Positions 16,619 through 26,031 of a stretch of DNA of 64,000 nucleotides are shown piece after piece. The translations under genes were made by a program, and so were the position numbers. Numbering within the stretch: the stretch's first letter is position 1; each line of letters starts with the position of its first letter. Under the pieces are notes generated by a model. The model had not been told where the DNA came from. It made no database searches and saw nothing but the letters and a program-made list of their open reading frames with translations. Source of the stretch: Variovorax sp. ZS18.2.2 (GTDB taxonomy: Bacteria; Pseudomonadota; Gammaproteobacteria; Burkholderiales; Burkholderiaceae_C); assembly GCF_024701975.1 (NCBI RefSeq), contig NZ_JANLNM010000002.1, positions 186,001-250,000 of the forward strand, read 5' to 3'.

Positions 16619-18355
16619 TCAATGATTGTCGCGCGGGACGAACGCCCCGCGCCGGCCGCGCAGGAAAGCGAGGTCCGCGCCCTGGTCGGCCTGCAGCACC
16701 GTGTCGACATAAAGCTTCCAGTAGCCCGAGTCGAGTGGCGCCTTGGGAGCGACCCATTTCTCGCGGCGCTTCGCCAGCTCTTCGTCGCTCACATGCAGAT
16801 GCAACTTTCGGTTCGGCACGTCGAGCTCGACGATGTCGCCGTCCTGCACCAGCGCCAGCGGACCGCCCGCGGCTGCTTCGGGCGCCGTGTGCAGCACCAC
16901 CGTGCCGTAGGCCGTGCCGCTCATGCGCGCATCGCTGATGCGGACCATGTCGGTGATGCCCTTGCGCAGAACCTTGGGCGGCAGCGGCATGTTGCCGGCC
17001 TCGGCCATGCCGGGGTAGCCCTTGGGCCCGCAGTTCTTGAGCACCATGATGCAGTGCTCGTCGATGTCCAGGTCCTCGTCGTCGATGCGCTTGTGCAGGT
17101 CGTCGGCGCTTTCGAACACCACCGCGCGGCCCTTGTGCACCAGCAGCTCTGGCGTGGCCGCGCTGGGCTTGATGATCGCGCCGTTGGGCGCGAGGTTGCC
17201 GCGCAGCACGCAGATGCCGGCCTTGTCCTTGAAGGGCTCGGCCAGCGGGCGGATGACCTGCGGCCCGTAGTTCTCGGCGTCCTTCACGTTGTCCCAGAGG
17301 CTCTGGCCGGTGACGGTGAGGATGTCCTTGTGCAGGTGTTGGGCGATCTCCTTGATGACCACCGGCAGGCCGCCCGCGTAGCAGAAGTCTTCCATCAGGA
17401 ACTGGCCCGAGGGCTGCAGGTTCACAAGGCAGGGCAGCTCGGAGGCGAGGCGGTCGAAGTCGTCGAGCGTGAGGTCCACGCCGATGCGGCCCGCGATCGC
17501 CAGCAGGTGGATCACGAGATTGGTCGAGCCGCCCACGGCCGCATTCACCTTGATCGCGTTCTCGATCGCCTGGCGCGTGAGGATCTTCGACATGTTCATG
17601 TCTTCATGCACCATGTCCACGATGCGCCGGCCGGCTTGGCGCGCCAGCACATTGCGCCGGCCGTCCACGGCAGGGTAGGCCGCGTTGCCCGGCAGCCCGA
17701 TGCCCAGCGCCTCGACCATGCAGGCCATGGTGCTCGCGGTGCCCATCGTCATGCAGTGGCCGTGGCTGCGGTGCATGCAGCTCTCGGCCTCGAAGAAGTC
17801 CTGCAGCTTGAGCGTGCCGGCGCGCACCTGCTCGCTCATCTGCCACACGCCGGTGCCCGAGCCCAGTTCCTGCCCACGCCATTTGCCGGAAAGCATCGGG
17901 CCGCCCGAGACGCCGATGGTCGGCAGGTCGACGCTGGCCGCGCCCATCATCAGCGCGGGCGTGGTCTTGTCGCAGCCCATGAGCAGCACCACGCCATCGA
18001 GCGGGTTGCCGCGAATGCTTTCTTCCACGTCCATGCTCGCGAGGTTGCGATACAGCATGGCCGTAGGGCGCAGCAGCGTCTCGCCGAGCGACATCACCGG
18101 GAACTCGAGCGGGAAGCCGCCGGCCTCGTACACGCCGATCTTCACCTGCTCCGCGAGCGTGCGGAAGTGCGAGTTGCAGGGCGTGAGTTCGCTGAAGGTG
18201 TTGCAGATGCCGATGACCGGGCGGCCGTCGAACTGGTCGTGCGGCACGCCCTTGCCTTTCATCCAGCTGCGGTAGATGAAGCCGTCGCGGTCGTGGCGGC
18301 CGAACCATTGCTGGCTGCGCAGTTCGCTGGCTTTTTTCCTGGGGGGAGTGTTCAT
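16619..18355 (-). CDS. IlvD/Edd family sugar-acid dehydratase (galactonate/arabinonate type)
   Basis: A 578-residue Fe-S dehydratase. Cluster-ligand cysteines are Cys60 (ELTPCNSHF), Cys128 (LMGCDKTTP) and Cys201 (HGHCMTMG). The likely catalytic Ser479 is in ARMSGTAYG. Length and Cys spacing agree closely with the L-arabinonate dehydratase of Rhizobium, which also accepts D-galactonate and D-fuconate because they share stereochemistry. Next to dgoK and dgoA the natural substrate is most likely D-galactonate, making 2-keto-3-deoxygalactonate. It would replace the enolase-superfamily DgoD of E. coli. L-arabinonate remains an alternative, but downstream genes for that route are absent. It is the first gene of the operon. 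Confidence 0.88.
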   Translation of the reverse strand: MNTPPRKKASELRSQQWFGRHDRDGFIYRSWMKGKGVPHDQFDGRPVIGICNTFSELTPCNSHFRTLAEQVKIGVYEAGGFPLEFPVMSLGETLLRPTAMLYRNLASMDVEESIRGNPLDGVVLLMGCDKTTPALMMGAASVDLPTIGVSGGPMLSGKWRGQELGSGTGVWQMSEQVRAGTLKLQDFFEAESCMHRSHGHCMTMGTASTMACMVEALGIGLPGNAAYPAVDGRRNVLARQAGRRIVDMVHEDMNMSKILTRQAIENAIKVNAAVGGSTNLVIHLLAIAGRIGVDLTLDDFDRLASELPCLVNLQPSGQFLMEDFCYAGGLPVVIKEIAQHLHKDILTVTGQSLWDNVKDAENYGPQVIRPLAEPFKDKAGICVLRGNLAPNGAIIKPSAATPELLVHKGRAVVFESADDLHKRIDDEDLDIDEHCIMVLKNCGPKGYPGMAEAGNMPLPPKVLRKGITDMVRISDARMSGTAYGTVVLHTAPEAAAGGPLALVQDGDIVELDVPNRKLHLHVSDEELAKRREKWVAPKAPLDSGYWKLYVDTVLQADQGADLAFLRGRRGAFVPRDNH

Positions 18356-18427
18356 CGCGTGTGTCTCTCGATTGCCGGTTTCGGTGCAGAACCTCGAGGG
18401 TTTGCCCTGCCGGATGGCGTTTCAATC

Positions 18428-18437
18428 ATCATATGAT
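18428..18437. promoter_or_regulatory. Palindrome in the dgo / GntR divergent region
   Basis: The 10-bp perfect palindrome ATCATATGAT lies in the 150-bp gap between the divergent dehydratase and GntR genes, 73 bp upstream of the dehydratase start. It is a candidate half or core of the GntR operator, or part of the catabolic promoter (TATCAT/TATGAT hexamers overlap it). Only weakly supported. Confidence 0.35.
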
Positions 18438-18505
18438 AGGCCTGATGAGCGAGCCGGAGCCTTGATGTTTTCGGCCGCTGGGATAGCAAATTTCACATCG
18501 CACGC

Positions 18506-19249
18506 ATGATCAAGAACATCCACGGCCGCACGCTGGAACTGCTCGGCGAAGCCATCGTCGCCGGCCGCTATGCGGTCGGGGCGTCGATACCGCCCGAGCC
18601 GATCCTTGGGGAAGAACTCGGCGTGAGCCGCACCGTGGTGCGGGAGGCCATGAAGTCACTCGCGGCCAAGGGCCTCGTCGCGACGGGCCCCAAGGTCGGC
18701 ACGCGCGTGCTGCCGCAGGATCACTGGAACTGGTTCGATCCCGATGTCATCACCTGGCAGTCGCGCGCCGGCCTCACGCCGGGGTTTCTGCGCGACCTGC
18801 AGGATTTGCGGCGCGTGGTGGAGCCTGCTGCGGTGCGGCTTGCCGCTGAGCGGGCCGATGCGAAGGACATCGAGGAAATTGAAAGTGCCTTCGCCGGCAT
18901 GAAGGAAGCGGTCGAGCATGGTGGCGACTACGTCACCTTCGACCTGCGCTTTCACAACGGCCTCTTGGTCGCCGCGCGCAACCGCATGCTGGCGCAGATG
19001 AGCAAGGCGCTCAACGCGCTGCTGCGCACCAGCTTCGAGATTTCGGCCGCCAAGCCCGACGGCCCCGCGCGCTCGCTGCCGCTGCACCGCGCGGTGCTCG
19101 ATGCGGTGATCGCGCGCAACCCCGACGCCGCCGAGCGCGCGGTCATCCGCCTCATCGACGGGGCGCGGCAGGACATCGAAGACGTGCTCGCCTCGCGTCG
19201 GCGCCTGCCGAAGCTCAGCCGGCCGCCTCTGAAGCTCAAGGCCGGCTGA
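18506..19249 (+). CDS. GntR/FadR-type regulator of the galactonate operon (DgoR-like)
   Basis: A 247-residue regulator. The N-terminal winged helix has PPEPILGEELGVSRTVVREAMKSLAAKGLV (about 27-57). An FCD effector domain follows (about 90-230), with metal-binding-type residues in DLRFHNGLLVAA and PLHRAVLDAV. It resembles DgoR, the repressor relieved by galactonate. Start 18506 gives the normal short helix before the DNA-binding domain. It is transcribed away from the dehydratase-dgoK-dgoA-aldolase operon, so it very likely controls that operon. A few C-terminal basic residues extend past the FCD domain. Confidence 0.9.
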   Translation: MIKNIHGRTLELLGEAIVAGRYAVGASIPPEPILGEELGVSRTVVREAMKSLAAKGLVATGPKVGTRVLPQDHWNWFDPDVITWQSRAGLTPGFLRDLQDLRRVVEPAAVRLAAERADAKDIEEIESAFAGMKEAVEHGGDYVTFDLRFHNGLLVAARNRMLAQMSKALNALLRTSFEISAAKPDGPARSLPLHRAVLDAVIARNPDAAERAVIRLIDGARQDIEDVLASRRRLPKLSRPPLKLKAG

Positions 19250-19282
19250 CAGGCCGGCGCATGGGTCGCCGAACGGGCTTCT

Positions 19283-20323
19283 TCAGGCCGTGCGCAGCCG
19301 CAGCAGGGCGCGCACGAAGCCGTGGTCCGACCGCGAACGGTCGCGCCCTTCGTGCAGGTGGTCGTTGAAATAGTCGACCCGCCGCACATCGCCCAGGCTG
19401 TGCCGGCTGCTGGCGATGAATTCCTCGCTCACCAGGATCTGGTCGAGCACGTCCGGAAAGCCCTGGTGGATGTGCGAATAAGCCACGTCCTTCTTCAGCG
19501 CCGACTCGCCCTGCATCTCGTAGGCGTTGAACAGCGCCACGTCGCGCGCGGCCTTGTCGTAGGCCACTTCGGAGGTGGCGGCCACGAGCTGCGTGGTCAC
19601 GCTGTGCGGGTTGTCGTTGAAATCGCCCATCACCACCAGCGGGGTGTTAGTGCCCTGCAGCAGGTCGATGACGATGCAGCGCAGGGCGGCGGCCTCGGCG
19701 CCGCGCATCAGCAGCGAGCGCAGCGAAGCCATCACGCCGACCTTGCGATCGTCGCGGTCCTCCAGGTGGTTGCCCTGTGCGTCCTGCAGGAACTTGGGGC
19801 GCTTGGACTTCAGGTGCACCGTCAGCACGTGCACCTGCTGGCCGTGCTTCATGCGCAGCGTGGCCAGGAGGGGCGGGCGCTCGAAGCGGGTGTGTGGGCC
19901 GAGGCCCGGCACTTCCACGCCGAAGCCCGGCGGGAAGTCGGTGAAGGACTGGACGTTGTCCACCTGCAACCGCGTCGCGATGCCCACGCGCGGCGTGCCC
20001 TGTGCGCCCGGCCTGGGTGGCGTGCCCGGCGGGCTGCCGGGCGGCGGCGTGTTCTCGGCACCCGGCACCGAAACGAAGTCGTAGCGCAGGCCGCTGCGCG
20101 CAATCGCCGCCTTGAGCGCCGCTTCGTCCCACACCTCCTGCACCGCGAGCACGTCGGCATTGAGCGCGTGGAAGCGCTCGCCGATCCAGTCGATCTTTCG
20201 CTCGTACTCGCGCTCGTTGTAGGCGTCCTGGTTCTCGTAATACACCCGGTTGGGGTCCGCGAGGTTGAGCAGGTTGCAGGTGGCTACGAAGAGGGTGGCG
20301 TAGTTGGGTGGGATGTATTGCAT
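19283..20323 (-). CDS. Endonuclease/exonuclease/phosphatase family protein
   Basis: A 346-residue Mg-dependent phosphodiesterase-fold protein. The family motifs are FVATCNLLNL (N-terminal Asn), VLAVQEVWDE (metal Glu, about residue 55), VVMGDFNDNPHS (Asp-x-Asn) and RSDHGFVRA (terminal Asp-His). A proline-rich insertion PPPGSPPGTPPRPG (about 90-105) lies between core strands. No signal peptide is seen, so it is probably cytoplasmic. The substrate may be nucleic acid, phosphoinositide-like or a small phosphodiester; this cannot be told. ATG 20323 is preferred over the longer frame, which runs into the rhlE terminator. Confidence 0.86.
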   Translation of the reverse strand: MQYIPPNYATLFVATCNLLNLADPNRVYYENQDAYNEREYERKIDWIGERFHALNADVLAVQEVWDEAALKAAIARSGLRYDFVSVPGAENTPPPGSPPGTPPRPGAQGTPRVGIATRLQVDNVQSFTDFPPGFGVEVPGLGPHTRFERPPLLATLRMKHGQQVHVLTVHLKSKRPKFLQDAQGNHLEDRDDRKVGVMASLRSLLMRGAEAAALRCIVIDLLQGTNTPLVVMGDFNDNPHSVTTQLVAATSEVAYDKAARDVALFNAYEMQGESALKKDVAYSHIHQGFPDVLDQILVSEEFIASSRHSLGDVRRVDYFNDHLHEGRDRSRSDHGFVRALLRLRTA

Positions 20324-20370
20324 GGCTTGACGATTGTGTCTTGCCCGCAAAACAAGAAAAAGGCGCCCAA

Positions 20371-20395
20371 AAGAAAAGGGCACCGAAGTGCCCTT
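20371..20395 (-). terminator. rhlE terminator
   Basis: On the minus strand, GGGCAC-TTCG-GTGCCC is followed by TTTTCTTTT, a UUCG-type hairpin with a U-rich tail 36 bp past the rhlE stop. It separates rhlE from the phosphodiesterase-fold gene downstream. Confidence 0.88.
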
Positions 20396-20431
20396 GCTCA
20401 TTTCCGGGGCAGGTGTCCCTGCCCGGAGTGT

Positions 20432-22255
20432 TCAGCGCCCGAAGGAGCGGCCACCGCCGCCACCGCCGGAACGGTTGCCACCGCCACCGCCGTAACCACC
20501 GCCGCCGCCACCCGAACGGCCACCGCCGCCCGAGCGATTGCCGCCGTAGCCGCCACCACCGCCACCCGGGCGGCCGCGACCGCGTCCGCCACCCATGTGG
20601 TCGACGCTCGTGCGCAACGGATCCGGCTGGCCTTCACCACCCGCGACCGCTTCGGCGCGCAGGTGCGCGACCTGGTTGGCTTGCGTCGGGCTGTGGCTGT
20701 TGCCGTGATGGCGCGGTTGGCGCTCGTCGTGCGGCAGGTGATTCTGTTGTTGTTGATGCTGGGGTGCGTGGTGCGGCGTGCGTGCCGGACCTTGCGGACC
20801 ACGGCCTTGCGGTGCGCGTGCACCCTGGCCGCGCGGGCCCTGGCCTTGACCACCACCGCCGTTGGCATTGCGGCCTTGGCCGCCGCCACCACCACCGCCC
20901 TGGCCGCCACCGCGGCGTTGACCGCCACCGCCGCCACCACCGCCAGCGCGCTCACCGCCGCCCTGGCCAGCCTTGTTCTCGCGGATGCGCGACAGCATCT
21001 CGGTGCGCGCAGCCTTGGCGGCCGCCTGCATCACGTCGCGGCTCGGCGGACGACCGGCGCCGCCCCAGATCGTCTGGCGACCCATGGCGATCGGCTCGGC
21101 GCGCTCGCCGTCTTCCGGACCGAAGCCCTCGACGATCTGCACTGGAATCGTCTGCTTGGTGAAGCGCTCGATTTCCTGCATGAAGCCTTCTTCGTCCAGG
21201 CACACGAAGCTCACGGCCTCGCCGCTCGAACCGGCACGGCCGGTGCGGCCGATGCGGTGCACGTAGTCTTCGCTGACGTTCGGGATTTCGTAGTTCACGA
21301 CGTGCGGCAGCTCGTCGATGTCGATGCCGCGGGCCGCGATGTCGGTGGCCACCAGCGCGCGGATGTCGCCGCTCTTGAAGCCGGCCAGCGCCTGCGTGCG
21401 CGCGCTCTGGCTCTTGTTGCCGTGCAGCGCCATCGCCTCGATGCCGTTCTTGGTGAGGAATTCGGCCACGCTGTTGGCGCCGAACTTGGTGCGCGTGAAC
21501 ACGAGCACCTGGCTCCACTTGTTCTCGTTGATGATGTGCGCGAGCAACGCCTTCTTCTTGCCGCGGCCCACGGGGTGGATCACCTGGGTGATGCGCTGCA
21601 CCGTGGTGTTGCGCGGCGTGACCTGGATGCTCTGCGGGTTCTTGAGCAGCGTGGCGGCCAGATCGCGAATTTCGTCGCTGAAGGTGGCCGAGAACAGCAG
21701 GCTCTGCTTTTCCTTGGGCACGAGCGCCAGGATCTTCTTCACGTCGTGGATGAAGCCCATGTCCAGCATGCGGTCGGCTTCGTCCAGGATCAGCATCTGG
21801 ACCTGGCTCAGGTCGAGCATGCCTTGCTGCTGCAGGTCGAGCAGGCGGCCGGGGGTGGCCACGAGGATGTCGACGCCCTTCTTGAGCTTGCTGATCTGCG
21901 GGTTCATGCCGACGCCGCCGAAGATCACGGTCGAGTCGAGTTGCAGGTATTTGCCGTAAGTACGGACGGATTCTTCGACCTGGGCCGCGAGTTCGCGGGT
22001 GGGGGTCAGCACGAGGGCGCGGATGCCGACGCCGCCGAACTTGTTGGTGGCGCTGCGGCTCATGGTGAGCTTGTGCAGCATCGGCAGCGTGAAGGCCGCG
22101 GTCTTGCCGGTGCCGGTCTGGGCGCCGCCGAGCAGGTCGTGGCCTTCGAGAACGGCGGGGATGGCTTGCGCCTGGATGGGGGTGGGGGTGTCGTAACCGT
22201 GCTCGTGCACAGCCTTCAAGATGGCGGGAGCCAGCTTCAGTTCATCAAAATTCAT
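20432..22255 (-). CDS. rhlE: DEAD-box RNA helicase RhlE with long glycine-rich tail
   Basis: A 607-residue ATP-dependent RNA helicase for ribosome assembly and RNA turnover, often linked to cold growth. It has the Q motif [16 protein letters not shown], Walker [35 protein letters not shown] in LLFSATFS and [10 protein letters not shown]. The helicase core ends near residue 400. The remaining 200 residues are low-complexity, rich in Gly, Arg, Gln and Asn with RGG/GGYGG repeats, probably an RNA-binding disordered tail. The start 22255 follows RhlE homologs (MNFDELKL). A 290-bp gap to ettA upstream may hold a long 5' leader. Confidence 0.95.
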   Translation of the reverse strand: MNFDELKLAPAILKAVHEHGYDTPTPIQAQAIPAVLEGHDLLGGAQTGTGKTAAFTLPMLHKLTMSRSATNKFGGVGIRALVLTPTRELAAQVEESVRTYGKYLQLDSTVIFGGVGMNPQISKLKKGVDILVATPGRLLDLQQQGMLDLSQVQMLILDEADRMLDMGFIHDVKKILALVPKEKQSLLFSATFSDEIRDLAATLLKNPQSIQVTPRNTTVQRITQVIHPVGRGKKKALLAHIINENKWSQVLVFTRTKFGANSVAEFLTKNGIEAMALHGNKSQSARTQALAGFKSGDIRALVATDIAARGIDIDELPHVVNYEIPNVSEDYVHRIGRTGRAGSSGEAVSFVCLDEEGFMQEIERFTKQTIPVQIVEGFGPEDGERAEPIAMGRQTIWGGAGRPPSRDVMQAAAKAARTEMLSRIRENKAGQGGGERAGGGGGGGGQRRGGGQGGGGGGGQGRNANGGGGQGQGPRGQGARAPQGRGPQGPARTPHHAPQHQQQQNHLPHDERQPRHHGNSHSPTQANQVAHLRAEAVAGGEGQPDPLRTSVDHMGGGRGRGRPGGGGGGYGGNRSGGGGRSGGGGGGYGGGGGNRSGGGGGGRSFGR

Positions 22256-22545
22256 TGGAAACAATAAGCGCCATACACGGCGCAGTGGCATCGGCCCGCT
22301 TGGCGTCTTAATGTTGACGCCGAGCCAGTCAAGGCAGATGAAGGTCAGGGGTGGGAGCCGGAAAACCCATTGCAAGAAAGGTCTTCTTCGTCCCCGGCAG
22401 AGAGCCGGTGTTGCGGGCAACTGGACCCGGCAACGGTGGCTATTGTCGCATGAGTCGATAATCGGTGGTTTGCCGTGCCCGAATGCGTTGTTCTGGCGCC
22501 CGCGCTTTTCCCCCAATTTCCGCTACCCAAGGTAAGTATCCACAG

Positions 22546-24207
<1,662 letters not shown>

Positions 24208-24237
24208 GCCTGCACCGGTTCTTCCGGGACGCGAACG

Positions 24238-24271
24238 GCGCGCCGACCCTTGGAGGGCGGCGCGCTTTTTT
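24238..24271 (+). terminator. ettA terminator
   Basis: An 8-bp stem GCGCGCCG / CGGCGCGC with an inner CCC/GGG pair and small loop is followed by six T residues, 30 bp after the ettA stop. It also shields the convergent NHL gene. Confidence 0.88.
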
Positions 24272-24294
24272 CATGGGACGGGCAAGCCTGCGTT

Positions 24295-25134
24295 TCAGCG
24301 CGGCCGCACCAGCCGAAAGACCGCATTCGCCCCCCACGTGGCGACCAGCAGGCTCCCGTCGGGTGTCCGGGCGAGTCCGACCGGGCTGGACAGGCCATCC
24401 GCCACCACGACGCGGCCTCCTTCGCGGTCGATGCGGCTTACCGTCGTGCCGCCGTAGTCGACCACATAGGCGGCGGCGCCCTCCCGGTCCGCGACGATGC
24501 CGGGGCCCGGGCTGCGCAGCCCGTCGTGGATGCTTCGCGCGCGTCCGTCCCGTCCGACCAGCGAGATGCCGCCCGCAATGTTGCTGACCATCAGCTCGCC
24601 GCCCGGCAGTTCGACCGCACCGACCGGTGTCTGCAATCCCTCCGCAGCGACTTCGATCCTGCCGTCGGGATGCGCCGCGAGGATCTGGTGAGTCCGGCGG
24701 TTGGCGATCAGCAGTCGGCCGTTGCGGTCGAAGCTCAGGCCTGCCGGCGTTGCCAGGCCGCGCACGAACACGCTCTGCCTGCCGCCGGGCGTGAAGCGCC
24801 ACACCAGGTCCTGGCTGTAGGACGCGACGAAGATGTCGCCGGAAGAGCCTATCGCCAGCCCGCTGGGGCCGCTCAAGCCCGATGCGAACACCGAGCGGGT
24901 ACCGTCGGGCGCAAAGCGCAGGACGGTTCCAGCCGACCAGTTGGCGACATAGAGATGGCCGGCCGCGTCGTAGGCCATGCCGACCGGCGAGGAGAGGCCG
25001 TCATGCACGGGGCGTTGCTCCAATGTCCAGGTCGGCACGGCGGGCGTTTGCGCCGATGCGGGCGCATTCATCGCAGTCGCCAGCAGCGCCAGGCCGAGCA
25101 GCGGCAGGCGGACGCGAAAACTGCGGTGCCTCAT
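24295..25134 (-). CDS. Secreted NHL-repeat beta-propeller protein
   Basis: A 279-residue protein with a signal peptide ending near NAPASAQTP (about 29). The mature part is made of six NHL-like repeats of about 40 residues of the pattern GLSSPVGMAYDAAGHLYVANWSAGTVLRF, repeated as GPSGLAIGSSGDIFVASY, TPAGLSFDRNGRLLIANR and SSPVGLARTPDGSLLVATW. It is expected to fold as a periplasmic or exported beta-propeller. Function is unknown; SMP-30-like lactonase or a binding scaffold are options, but catalytic metal residues are not evident. Its ATG overlaps the stop of the carboxymuconolactone-type gene by 4 bases, so the two are translationally coupled. Confidence 0.82.
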   Translation of the reverse strand: MRHRSFRVRLPLLGLALLATAMNAPASAQTPAVPTWTLEQRPVHDGLSSPVGMAYDAAGHLYVANWSAGTVLRFAPDGTRSVFASGLSGPSGLAIGSSGDIFVASYSQDLVWRFTPGGRQSVFVRGLATPAGLSFDRNGRLLIANRRTHQILAAHPDGRIEVAAEGLQTPVGAVELPGGELMVSNIAGGISLVGRDGRARSIHDGLRSPGPGIVADREGAAAYVVDYGGTTVSRIDREGGRVVVADGLSSPVGLARTPDGSLLVATWGANAVFRLVRPR

Positions 25135-25559
25135 GCGGGCTCCCCTCGCGGCGCGTCCACCGCAAACACCTCGCGCGCAGCCGTCAGCCCATTGAGCGCC
25201 GCCGGAAAGCCCGCGTACACCGCCATCTGCATGATGACTTCGATCACTTCGGTGCGCGTGACGCCGACATTCAATGCGCCCTGGATGTGCACCTTCAACT
25301 GCGGCGCGGCATTGCCCATGGCTGTGAGCGCGGCCACCACCGCGATCTCGCGGGAGCGCAGGTCCAGGCCGGGGCGCGAATAGATGTCGCCGAACGGAAA
25401 CTCGATCACCAGGCGCGCGAAATCAGGTGCGATGTCGGCCAGGCTTTCGACCACCTTGACGCCGCCTTCACCGTCGACTTCCTGGAGTTTGGCCAGCCCG
25501 CGCTCGTAGCGCAGGTTGTCGTTGCTGCTGTTGTTTGGGTTGGCTTGTGTGTTCGTCAT
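25131..25559 (-). CDS. Carboxymuconolactone decarboxylase-like protein
   Basis: A 142-residue helical protein of the CMD/AhpD-like family. A polar N-terminus (TQANPNNSSNDN) is followed by the domain FARLVIEFPFGDIYSRPGLDLRSREIAVVAALTAMGNAAPQLKVHIQGALNVGVTRTEVIEVIMQMAVYAGFPAALNG. The AhpD Cys-x-x-Cys pair is absent, so it is a gamma-carboxymuconolactone decarboxylase-type member rather than a peroxidase reductase. The start has a good GGAAGGAAAG ribosome site that lies inside the merR gene, giving an overlap of about 92 bp. It is the second gene of a merR-CMD-NHL operon. Confidence 0.88.
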   Translation of the reverse strand: MTNTQANPNNSSNDNLRYERGLAKLQEVDGEGGVKVVESLADIAPDFARLVIEFPFGDIYSRPGLDLRSREIAVVAALTAMGNAAPQLKVHIQGALNVGVTRTEVIEVIMQMAVYAGFPAALNGLTAAREVFAVDAPRGEPA

Positions 25560-25980
25560 CGCTCGTCTTTCCTTCCGGGCCAGTGCCCGACAACGAGGGA
25601 CGCTTGGTCTTGACCTTGGCCTCGACCGCACGGTAGTGCGCGATCTTGGTCGAAAGCGCCTGCATCGATTGCTGCAGCGCTTCCACCCGGGCCTGAACCT
25701 CGGCGAGATGCGCTTCGAGCATCCCGCGCCGTTCGCTGACGCTGGCGTCCCCCTGGCTTCGAAGCCCGGCGAAGGCCTGCATGCCCTGGATGGGCATGCC
25801 GGTCTCGCGCAGGCGCAACAGGAAAGCCAGCCAGTCCATGTCGGCGCTCGCATAGCGGCGCTGGCCGCCCGGTGCACGGGACACCGCGGCGATCAGGCCG
25901 ATGCGCTCGTAGTAGCGCAGCGTGTGGGCCGTGAGGCCGGTGCGCTGTGCGACTTGCGCGATGGTCAGACTGGTTTCCAT
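25468..25980 (-). CDS. MerR family transcriptional regulator
   Basis: A 170-residue regulator. The N-terminal helix-turn-helix is LTIAQVAQRTGLTAHTLRYYERIGLI (about 5-30), with the wing SRAPGGQRRYASADMDWLAFLLRLRETGMPI. A coiled-coil dimerisation helix runs from about 78 to 125. There is no Cys-based metal site at the end. The last 30-40 residues (SDDEHTSQPKQQQQRQP and on) are encoded in the region that also codes for the start of the CMD gene in another frame, and look like read-through rather than a folded part. A MerR-type promoter with a 19-bp spacer lies directly upstream. Confidence 0.9.
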   Translation of the reverse strand: METSLTIAQVAQRTGLTAHTLRYYERIGLIAAVSRAPGGQRRYASADMDWLAFLLRLRETGMPIQGMQAFAGLRSQGDASVSERRGMLEAHLAEVQARVEALQQSMQALSTKIAHYRAVEAKVKTKRPSLSGTGPEGKTSDDEHTSQPKQQQQRQPALRARAGQTPGSRR

Positions 25981-25987
25981 GGCGTTG

Positions 25988-26018
25988 ATTCTCGAAGTTG
26001 GAGCGCGCTCTAAGTCAA
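25988..26018 (-). promoter_or_regulatory. MerR-type promoter/operator with 19-bp spacer
   Basis: On the minus strand TTGACT (-35, 26018-26013) is separated by exactly 19 bp from GAGAAT (-10, 25993-25988). The spacer holds the perfect palindrome GAGCGCGCTC (26001-26010). Over-long spacers with a dyad are the hallmark of MerR-activated promoters. The start point would fall within a base or two of the merR ATG at 25980, so the message is probably leaderless and merR autoregulated. Confidence 0.72.
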
Positions 26019-26031
26019 GCGCTTTGTCGAA

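Noticed and set aside
15716..18436. Plus-strand open frame of 906 codons opposite dgoK and the dehydratase
   Set aside because: Antisense shadow of two enzymes with intact catalytic motifs; no recognisable domain.
19322..22267. Plus-strand open frame of 981 codons opposite the phosphodiesterase-fold gene and rhlE
   Set aside because: It is the antisense of two well-supported genes. High GC leaves long open antisense frames; the composition (His/Arg/Ala-rich) and lack of any family motif show it is not coding.
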